Of a stretch of DNA of 9,374 nucleotides, positions 1 through 4,995 are shown piece after piece (position 1 is the first letter of the stretch; each line of letters starts with the position of its first letter). The position numbers were made by a program, and so were the translations under genes. The notes beneath the pieces are model-generated. The model ran no database searches and was not told the DNA's origin. It worked only from the letters and a program-made list of their open reading frames with translations. This DNA comes from Betaproteobacteria bacterium. Its GTDB lineage: Bacteria > Pseudomonadota > Gammaproteobacteria > Burkholderiales > Burkholderiaceae. The stretch covers positions 1 to 9,374 of the forward strand of contig JABMMT010000153.1 of the NCBI GenBank assembly GCA_013205155.1. Reading direction: 5' to 3'.

Positions 1-156
1 AAGTATTTAACTATTGGAAGCCCAATCAAGTTCTCTGATTTAGAGGTTGAGGTGAAGCCTTCACCAGTTTTGGGTGAGCACACTGATGAAGTGTTGACTG
101 ATCTTGGTTATGGCAAAGACGAAATTGCTAAGCTGCATGAAGCTAAAGCAGTTTAG
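1..156 (+). CDS. Formyl-CoA:oxalate CoA-transferase-like protein, C-terminal end (partial)
   Basis: Only the last 51 codons and the TAG stop lie in the window; the gene starts upstream. The readable end carries the family's C-terminal signature, KYLTIGSPIKFSD followed by LGEHTDEVL. About 29 of its 51 residues match the end of the complete frc gene at 810-2057, so this is a paralog in the CaiB/BaiF class III CoA-transferase family. Members of this type move CoA between formyl-CoA and oxalate, or between related acids. The catalytic aspartate and the substrate-specificity residues are off the left edge, so the exact substrate cannot be read. A strong hairpin terminator follows 20 bases after the stop, so the transcript probably ends there. 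Family membership is secure; the precise reaction is inferred. Confidence 0.85.
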   Translation, partial: KYLTIGSPIKFSDLEVEVKPSPVLGEHTDEVLTDLGYGKDEIAKLHEAKAV

Positions 157-176
157 TAATAATAGGCATTCATTTC

Positions 177-203
177 AAGGCGCTCCTAGTGGGCGCCTTT
201 TTT
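177..203 (+). terminator. Rho-independent terminator after the partial frc paralog
   Basis: A nine-pair stem joins 177-185 to 191-199 (core AAGGCGC with GCGCCTT, plus one G:T pair), around a five-base loop at 186-190. The 3' arm runs straight into six T residues at 198-203. This is a textbook intrinsic terminator. It separates the upstream transcript from the PAS gene. Confidence 0.9.
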
Positions 204-251
204 CTCACCTCAAAATACTAGATGCAATCTAAATATTGATAGACTGGCTAT

Positions 252-680
252 ATGAATACGAATATTGATTTGAGTCACCTAGCTCAATCTATAGGAGACG
301 CCATTATTGTTTCTGATGCTAATGAAAAGATTGTGCTGTGGAATGCTGCGGCTACTCGCATTTTTGGATATTCCGAAGCAGAGGCCCTTGGTAATACCGT
401 CGATTTAATTGTGCCTGAGCGTCAGCGTCACAGACATAATGAGGGCTACAGTAAATCGATGTTGACTGGCACCACGCGCTATGGGGCTTCTGTATTGAAA
501 GTTCCGGCCAGGCACAAGGATGGTAGTACTCTATCCATTGCATTTACGGTCGGCATGCTATTTGATGAAAACCATCATGCCAACGGCGTGGTGGCAGTCA
601 TTCGTGATGAAACTGAGCGTTTTGCCGAGGAACGGGCCTTGAAAAAGCGCCTTGCCGACCTTGAAAACCCATCACCCTGA
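252..680 (+). CDS. Small stand-alone PAS-domain protein
   Basis: This 142-residue cytoplasmic protein is essentially one PAS domain: an N-terminal cap (1-12), the PAS core (about 13-120, with IVSDANEKIVLWNAAATRIF near the start and GVVAVIRDETER at the end), and a short charged helix (120-138) like the linker that normally leads to an output domain. No kinase, GGDEF, HTH or other output domain follows. It resembles the FixL-type PAS: the segment PERQRHRH ends at His62, which aligns without gaps to the heme-ligand His200 of Bradyrhizobium FixL, but Leu82 stands where FixL has distal Arg220. That histidine is also common in PAS domains without heme, so ligand and partner remain unknown. The gene sits between two frc paralogs, which hints at a sensory or scaffolding role there. 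The ATG at 252 has only a weak Shine-Dalgarno sequence. Domain call firm, function open. Confidence 0.85.
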   Translation: MNTNIDLSHLAQSIGDAIIVSDANEKIVLWNAAATRIFGYSEAEALGNTVDLIVPERQRHRHNEGYSKSMLTGTTRYGASVLKVPARHKDGSTLSIAFTVGMLFDENHHANGVVAVIRDETERFAEERALKKRLADLENPSP

Positions 681-689
681 GCTCTATTT

Positions 690-803
690 AGTCCTAATAG
701 GGTTTTGTAGGAGTTACCGCCCAATATTTGGGTCTGCTGTCTCAGACTTCAATTCCTCGCTGGTAAAATTGTCACAATATAAAATTTCATTCTTATTAGG
801 ACT
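690..803 (+). repeat. Perfect 10-bp inverted repeat in the frc leader; second arm covers the ribosome binding site
   Basis: AGTCCTAATA at 690-699 is the exact reverse complement of TATTAGGACT at 794-803, and a G:U pair (700/793) would extend it in RNA. The second arm contains AGGA at 798-801, which lies 8 bases before the frc ATG and is its likely Shine-Dalgarno sequence. If transcription reads through from the PAS gene, the first arm could pair with and hide this site. The arm centres are 104 bp apart, about ten helical turns, so a pair of protein-binding sites is an alternative. The repeat is seen directly; its role is inferred. Confidence 0.5.
720..732. promoter_or_regulatory. 13-bp palindrome upstream of frc, possible operator
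   Basis: CCCAATATTTGGG is a perfect dyad with five-base arms and a three-base centre. It lies 77 bp before the frc start and inside the larger inverted repeat. Its size and symmetry suit a dimeric regulator, but no regulator gene is in the window. A TATAAA at 778-783 could be a -10 element for frc, though no good -35 matches it. Confidence 0.3.
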
Positions 804-809
804 TAAATC

Positions 810-2057
810 ATGGCGAAAGCACTAGAAGGGGTCAAAATCCTCGACTTTACTCATGTTCAGTCAGGACCAACTTGCACGCAGCTACTAGCTTGGTTCGGAG
901 CTGACGTCATTAAAGTAGAAAAATCAGGCGAAGGAGATGCAACGCGTGGTCAATTGCGTGACATCCCTGATGCAGATAGTTTGTATTTCACAATGCTCAA
1001 TCACAACAAGCGTTCGATTACGGTCAATACCAAAACTCAAAAAGGTAAAGAGATTCTTGAGCGCTTAATTAAAGAGTGCGATGTGCTGGTTGAGAATTTT
1101 GCACCAGGTGCCTTAGACCGTATGGGATTTTCTTGGGAGCGTATTCAAGAGCTCAACCCCATGATGATTATGGCCTCTATAAAAGGTTTTGGTCCTGGCC
1201 CATACGAAGATTGCAAGGTGTATGAGAACGTAGCGCAATGCGCGGGCGGCTCTGCATCGACCACTGGATTTGATGACGGCCCTCCGATGGTCACTGGTGC
1301 ACAAATTGGCGATAGTGGTACTGGTTTGCATTTAGCTTTAGGGATTGTGACTGCCTTATATCAGCGTACCCATTCTGGCCGTGGTCAAAAAGTATTAGCA
1401 GCAATGCAAGATGCTGTATTGAACTTATGCCGCGTCAAATTGCGTGATCAACAGCGGTTAGAACGTGTTGGTGTGATGCAAGAGTACCCACAGTATCCTA
1501 ATGGTGAGTTTGGTGATGCAGTACCCCGTGCTGGTAATGCCTCTGGCGGCGGTCAGCCAGGATGGATTGTGAAATGCAAGGGATGGGAAACTGATCCAAA
1601 TGCCTATATGTACGTGATTATTCAAGCTCCAGTATGGGAAGCTGTTTGTAAGGTAATCGGTCGGGAAGATTGGATAACTGATTTGCGTTTTGCCTCACCT
1701 ATGGCACGCTTACCCCACCTGATGGAAATCTTTGGCGAGATTGAAAAATGGACCATGACAAAAAATAAATTCGAAGTCATGGATATCTTGAATCAGTACG
1801 ATATTCCTTGCGGCCCTATTTTATCGATGAAAGAAATTGCTGAAGAGCCAGCACTGCGTGCTACTGGCACAGTGGTAGAAGTGGACCATCCAATTCGTGG
1901 CAAGTATCTCACCGTAGGTAATCCTATCAAGATGTCTGATAGTCCAACCGAGGTTACTCGTTCGCCTTTACTGGGTGAGCATACCGATGAAATTCTCAGT
2001 GAATTAGGTTATTCCACTGATGAATTGATTTCATTACGTCATGATAAGGTGATCTAA
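810..2057 (+). CDS. frc: Formyl-CoA:oxalate CoA-transferase
   Basis: Transfers CoA from formyl-CoA to oxalate, giving oxalyl-CoA and formate; oxalyl-CoA decarboxylase (not in this window) would close the cycle. The 415-residue length matches E. coli YfdW (416). Known active-site positions of Oxalobacter Frc are present: His15, Gln17, Tyr59, Arg104, Met105, and the catalytic Asp168 in IGDSGTG, which forms the covalent intermediates (Asp169 in Oxalobacter; this protein is one residue shorter before that point). Residue 48 is Gln, as in YfdW, where Oxalobacter Frc has Trp. The mobile glycine loop reads SGGGQ at 245-249, with Ser replacing the first of four glycines. The ATG at 810 has AGGA 8 bases upstream and gives the standard MAKALEGVKILDFTHVQ start. 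The next gene begins one base after the stop, so the two are probably co-translated. A related CoA acceptor cannot be excluded. Confidence 0.93.
   Translation: MAKALEGVKILDFTHVQSGPTCTQLLAWFGADVIKVEKSGEGDATRGQLRDIPDADSLYFTMLNHNKRSITVNTKTQKGKEILERLIKECDVLVENFAPGALDRMGFSWERIQELNPMMIMASIKGFGPGPYEDCKVYENVAQCAGGSASTTGFDDGPPMVTGAQIGDSGTGLHLALGIVTALYQRTHSGRGQKVLAAMQDAVLNLCRVKLRDQQRLERVGVMQEYPQYPNGEFGDAVPRAGNASGGGQPGWIVKCKGWETDPNAYMYVIIQAPVWEAVCKVIGREDWITDLRFASPMARLPHLMEIFGEIEKWTMTKNKFEVMDILNQYDIPCGPILSMKEIAEEPALRATGTVVEVDHPIRGKYLTVGNPIKMSDSPTEVTRSPLLGEHTDEILSELGYSTDELISLRHDKVI
2046..2054 (+). promoter_or_regulatory. Ribosome binding site inside the end of frc for the next gene
   Basis: AAGGTGATC closely matches the ribosome-binding consensus complementary to the 3' end of 16S rRNA. 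It overlaps the last codons of frc and ends 4 bases before the ATG at 2059. This supports that start and suggests coupled translation. Confidence 0.6.
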
Positions 2058-2058
2058 T

Positions 2059-2991
2059 ATGCGGGTTGCGTTGATTGGGAGTGCAGATTTTGGTAAGGCA
2101 GCATTAGAGGCCTTTTTGGATCGTGGCGATGAGATTGTTGCCGTTTTTTGTCCGCCAGATAATCCTAAATCAACTAAGCCTGAAGTGCTTAAAGAGGCAG
2201 CCATCGCAAAGGGGCTCACTCCTTTGCAATTTGCATCCCTCAAGAGTCCTGAAGCCGCTCAGGCCATGATAGATAGCAATGCCGATATCTGTGTGATGGC
2301 TTATGTCTTGCAATTTGTGCCTCAAGAACTCGTCAAGATTCCTAAACACGGCACCATTCAATATCACCCATCTTTATTACCAAAATATCGAGGTCCGAGC
2401 GCGATTAACTGGGCGATTGCCTTAGGTGATGATAAGACTGGTCTAACGATCTTCCGCCCTTCAGATGGTTTAGATGAAGGTGCAGTGATTTTGCAAAAAG
2501 AGCTTGTAATTGGTCCTGATGACACTTTAGGCAAAGTCTATTTTGATTATCTCTTTCCGATTGGGATTAAGGCCTTGTTGGAAGCAGCAGATCTAGTGGT
2601 AGCAGGCAAGCACCAAGAGATCACTCAAGATGAATCACAAGCCAATTACGAAGGTTGGTTTGATGTCAATGCTGCGCAGATTCATTGGGCAACACATATT
2701 AGCCAAATCTATAACCTAATACGCGCTTGCAATCCTGCGCCTGGTGCATGGACTAAGCTTGGTGAGCAAAAAGTGCAGATCTATGATTGCCACAAGCATG
2801 TGGTCGCAACGTTTGGGGCGGTCAAAGGAAAGCCTGCAGAGATAACTGCTATTACCCTAGATTCTTTCTTTGTTGCTTGTCATGGAGGTCAAATTGAAGT
2901 CCTCAAAGCAAAAGGGGCCTCAGGAAAAGTCAGTGGCGCTGAATTAGCCAAAGAACTCAATTTACAAGTTGGGCAATTCTTTGTCTTGTAA
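2059..2991 (+). CDS. Formyltransferase-family protein, like the 10-formyl-THF hydrolase domain of ALDH1L1
   Basis: This 310-residue protein has the two-domain layout of the methionyl-tRNA formyltransferase family: an N-terminal formyltransferase domain (about 1-180) and a C-terminal Fmt-like domain (about 205-305). The core motif YHPSLLPKYRGPSAINWAI (102-120) and DGLDEGAVILQK match the N-terminal half of ALDH1L1 (10-formyltetrahydrofolate dehydrogenase) better than Fmt. His103 and Asp139 align with its catalytic His106 and Asp142 at the same 36-residue spacing. The Asn of Fmt's N-x-H motif is Gln101 here. The segment NLIRACNPAPGAWTKL (217-232) is also ALDH1L1-like. The carrier and aldehyde dehydrogenase domains are absent, so release of formate from 10-formyl-THF, or formyl transfer to another acceptor, is more likely than formyl-THF oxidation. 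Linkage to frc suggests a job in formyl or formate handling. Automatic annotation may call it Fmt; I consider that less likely. Confidence 0.8.
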   Translation: MRVALIGSADFGKAALEAFLDRGDEIVAVFCPPDNPKSTKPEVLKEAAIAKGLTPLQFASLKSPEAAQAMIDSNADICVMAYVLQFVPQELVKIPKHGTIQYHPSLLPKYRGPSAINWAIALGDDKTGLTIFRPSDGLDEGAVILQKELVIGPDDTLGKVYFDYLFPIGIKALLEAADLVVAGKHQEITQDESQANYEGWFDVNAAQIHWATHISQIYNLIRACNPAPGAWTKLGEQKVQIYDCHKHVVATFGAVKGKPAEITAITLDSFFVACHGGQIEVLKAKGASGKVSGAELAKELNLQVGQFFVL

Positions 2992-3001
2992 TCTTAGATT
3001 A
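2989..3001. other. Palindrome carrying both convergent stop codons
   Basis: TAATCTTAGATTA is a perfect 6-1-6 dyad. Its left TAA ends the formyltransferase-like gene and its right end, read on the - strand, is the TAA of panC. A second possible stem pairs 2993-2998 with 3006-3011 around a seven-base loop. Neither has a T-run, so a bidirectional terminator is possible but weakly supported. Confidence 0.3.
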
Positions 3002-3850
3002 AACCTCTAAGTTATCAATCAAACGTGTTTTACCTAACTTAGCCGCCGTGAGAATCACAAGGGGCTCGCCAGACTGTAGGCTTTCATTAGAAGGTGGCGC
3101 TAAATCACTTTGCTGGCGAATTGCGATGTAGTCAGGCTGCCATCCGCGCCCAGTTAATTGAGCAACAGCTATTTTTTCAATTTCTGACAAAGTATTCGTA
3201 CTATATACATTCAGTTGAAGAATTTTCTCGCGAACTTCTCTGAGTGCTTTTTGTAGTTCAGGTGCTTCATCACGTTCCTGAACAGATAGGAAACTATTGC
3301 GAGAGGAGAGCGCTAAGCCATCTTCTGCACGAATAGTCTCTCCAGGAATAATATCAACCGGTAATGCAAATTGCTTGGCCATTTGTCGGAGGATCATCAA
3401 TTGTTGATAATCTTTTTTTCCAAAAATAGCCACCTTAGGCTGCACACAAGAAAAGAGTTTTAGAACAACTGTGCATACCCCTTTAAAAAATCCAGGACGA
3501 AACTCACCTTCTAGGATATCGCCCAATTGATGTGGTGGATCAACCCGATACTCCTGTGGCTGAGGGTAGAGTTCGCGCTCAGTAGGGGCAAACAAAATAT
3601 AGACGCCCTCTCTCTCGAGCTTTTCAATGTCATCCTGCATGGTACGTGGGTAGCTTTCAAAATCCTCGTTAGGTCCAAATTGGAGTCGATTGACAAAGAT
3701 ACTAGCGACTACTGGGTCACCATGCTGCCTTGCGAGCCGCATAAGAGATAAATGACCTTCATGCAAATTGCCCATAGTGGGTACAAACGAGGCACGGTTT
3801 TGGCCACGTAAATGATCGCGTAATTCTTGTATATCGCTAATGATTTTCAT
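2999..3850 (-). CDS. panC: Pantothenate synthetase (pantoate--beta-alanine ligase)
   Basis: Joins pantoate and beta-alanine using ATP, through a pantoyl-adenylate, in the last step of vitamin B5 synthesis and so upstream of CoA. The 283-residue length is normal. Signatures of this HIGH-type nucleotidyltransferase are in place: PTMGNLHEGHLSL (24-36), with His30 and His33 forming the HxGH motif; FVNRLQFGPNEDF (52-64) for pantoate contact; FGKKDYQQ (143-150); and DGLALSSRN (177-185), the KMSKS-like loop. The ATG overlaps the scpA stop in an ATGA, so translation is probably coupled and no separate ribosome binding site is needed. It is the last gene of the leftward run and converges with the formyltransferase-like gene across 7 bp. 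No other pantothenate gene is nearby. Function is secure. Confidence 0.97.
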   Translation of the reverse strand: MKIISDIQELRDHLRGQNRASFVPTMGNLHEGHLSLMRLARQHGDPVVASIFVNRLQFGPNEDFESYPRTMQDDIEKLEREGVYILFAPTERELYPQPQEYRVDPPHQLGDILEGEFRPGFFKGVCTVVLKLFSCVQPKVAIFGKKDYQQLMILRQMAKQFALPVDIIPGETIRAEDGLALSSRNSFLSVQERDEAPELQKALREVREKILQLNVYSTNTLSEIEKIAVAQLTGRGWQPDYIAIRQQSDLAPPSNESLQSGEPLVILTAAKLGKTRLIDNLEV

Positions 3851-4710
3851 GCAACTGGCGTATATGCAAGCCGGACGTAGATGGGGGCGTATGGCTCAGC
3901 CTGTGTAATCTCAACTAAGGCTTCGCGCGAAAGCTCAAGTACCGCAATAAAGTTGACGATCACCACAGAGATACCTTTGCCAGATTTGATGGCATCTTCA
4001 AATAATTCACCGAACTCAATGAACCGAGTGTTTTGTAAACGACGCAAAATGCGTGTCATAAAATCGCGCACAGATAATTCTTCACGTGTGATAGTGTGGT
4101 GTTGACTTAGTTTAGCGCGATGCAATACATCTCGCCAAGCCATTTGTAAGTCATCCAAATTCACTTCTGGCCAAGTAATGGCAACGGTAGTATCAATATG
4201 ACCATGCGCTATCTGAAAGTCGCGACCATGCTGCGGAATTTGATCTAACTCTTGCGCCGCCAGTTTCATGCGTTCGTATTCAAGCAAACGACGAACTAAC
4301 TCTGCACGTGGATCTTCGACCTCTTCTTCGCTATCAGCCCTCTTCATTGGAAGCAGCATGCGAGATTTGATTTCAATCAACATCGCTGCCATTAATAGAT
4401 ATTCAGCTGCAAGCTCTAAATTATGATGGCGGATTTGGTCGATATAGCTAAGGTACTGTAGTGTTACCTGCGCCATAGGAATATCAAGCACATTGAAATT
4501 TTGCTTACGAATCAGATATAGCAAAAGATCGAGCGGCCCCTCAAATGCTTCTAGAAATACCTCTAGTGCATCAGGTGGAATATACAGATCAGTGGGCAGC
4601 TTAAAAAGTGGCTCACCATACAGCTTGGCAAATGCCAATGACATCCCATCAGTTACTTCTGGGGTGCTATTCAGTAATTCAGGTAAGGGCTGAGAATTAG
4701 GGTCAGTCAT
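3847..4710 (-). CDS. scpA: Segregation and condensation protein A (ScpA kleisin)
   Basis: ScpA is the kleisin that bridges the SMC heads and, with ScpB, forms the bacterial condensin that compacts and separates chromosomes. The N-terminal SMC-binding region carries the hallmark FEGPLDLLLYLIRKQ (56-70), followed by LDIPMAQVTLQYLSYI. A charged middle section (about 124-200) leads to a C-terminal winged helix (about 215-285) that would bind the other SMC head. The roughly 45 residues before the core (SLAFAKLYGEPLFKLP and on) look like those I recall from Burkholderia ScpA, so the long start seems right; Met23 is an alternative. The gene overlaps the DUF3460 gene by 8 bases (ATGACTGA) and panC by 4. 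No clear Shine-Dalgarno sequence precedes its ATG, which fits coupling to the upstream gene. scpB is not in the window. Confidence 0.95.
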   Translation of the reverse strand: MTDPNSQPLPELLNSTPEVTDGMSLAFAKLYGEPLFKLPTDLYIPPDALEVFLEAFEGPLDLLLYLIRKQNFNVLDIPMAQVTLQYLSYIDQIRHHNLELAAEYLLMAAMLIEIKSRMLLPMKRADSEEEVEDPRAELVRRLLEYERMKLAAQELDQIPQHGRDFQIAHGHIDTTVAITWPEVNLDDLQMAWRDVLHRAKLSQHHTITREELSVRDFMTRILRRLQNTRFIEFGELFEDAIKSGKGISVVIVNFIAVLELSREALVEITQAEPYAPIYVRLAYTPVA

Positions 4711-4891
4711 TCGAATAGACGTAAGCGCGTTGCTTTAATTTAGCGGCTTTTGCACGACGCTGATCTTCAGCGCTTAAAGGAGCTTGATCCCATAACAGAG
4801 CACGACCAGCTTGCTGGTCTCCTTCGAGCTGAGGTTTCTCAGTTTTCAGTTCATTTAAGAACTGGGTAAATTCAGATTGATATCTTGCCAT
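4703..4891 (-). CDS. DUF3460 family small protein
   Basis: This 62-residue soluble protein of unknown function begins MARYQSEFTQFLNELK and ends near KQRAYVYSND. It is charged, apparently helical, and has no signal peptide or membrane segment. I recall the pattern (MARYxSEFTxFL, GRALLWD, DEQRRA, YVY) as the DUF3460 family of betaproteobacteria. The ATG at 4891 is preferred over an in-frame TTG at 4921: it has AGGA 6 bases upstream, and the family begins at this Met. The gene sits between metG and scpA and overlaps scpA by 8 bases, so its translation probably drives that of scpA. A part in chromosome segregation would be a guess from position only. Confidence 0.85.
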   Translation of the reverse strand: MARYQSEFTQFLNELKTEKPQLEGDQQAGRALLWDQAPLSAEDQRRAKAAKLKQRAYVYSND

Positions 4892-4897
4892 GGCATT

Positions 4898-4901
4898 TCC
4901 T
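4898..4901 (-). promoter_or_regulatory. Ribosome binding site deciding the DUF3460 start
   Basis: On the - strand AGGA lies 6 bases before the ATG at 4891. It supports that ATG over the upstream TTG at 4921, which would add ten residues not seen at the start of the family. Confidence 0.55.
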
Positions 4902-4968
4902 AAAATACTTAATAAATTCAATGACTTATAATATAAATACGAAAAGCCATTTTGGGACTAGAGGCACC

Positions 4969-4974
4969 ATTATA
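4969..4974 (-). promoter_or_regulatory. Candidate -10 element for DUF3460-scpA-panC
   Basis: A perfect TATAAT reads leftward here, in the 104-bp gap between metG and the DUF3460 gene and 77 bp before its start. I see no matching -35 box at 16-18 bp. The gap is AT-rich, so chance is possible. There is no convincing metG terminator in it, only a four-pair stem (4965-4968 with 4977-4980), so read-through from metG may also supply the operon. Confidence 0.3.
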
Positions 4975-4995
4975 TAGGTGGTTTTTCAGGGGATT

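Noticed and set aside
219..231. TAGATGCAATCTA dyad before the PAS gene, fitting a LysR-type T-N11-A box
   Set aside because: The pattern is very loose, no LysR gene is visible, and no promoter could be placed beside it.
232..269. Direct repeat AATATTGAT at 232-240 and 261-269
   Set aside because: Short, AT-rich and with its second copy inside the PAS coding sequence; likely chance.
352..543. Antisense open frame across the PAS gene, and similar frames inside frc, panC, scpA, metG, fdhD, dcd and the decarboxylase
   Set aside because: They lie in shadow frames of well-supported genes, have no recognisable domains, and show no ribosome binding site that stands out.
2059..2991. Naming the formyltransferase-like gene fmt
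   Set aside because: The N-x-H of Fmt is Q-x-H here, the flanking motifs follow ALDH1L1, and no def gene is adjacent.
4892..4921. Upstream TTG start for the DUF3460 gene
   Set aside because: The ATG at 4891 has AGGA at good spacing and gives the family's typical MARYxSEF start.
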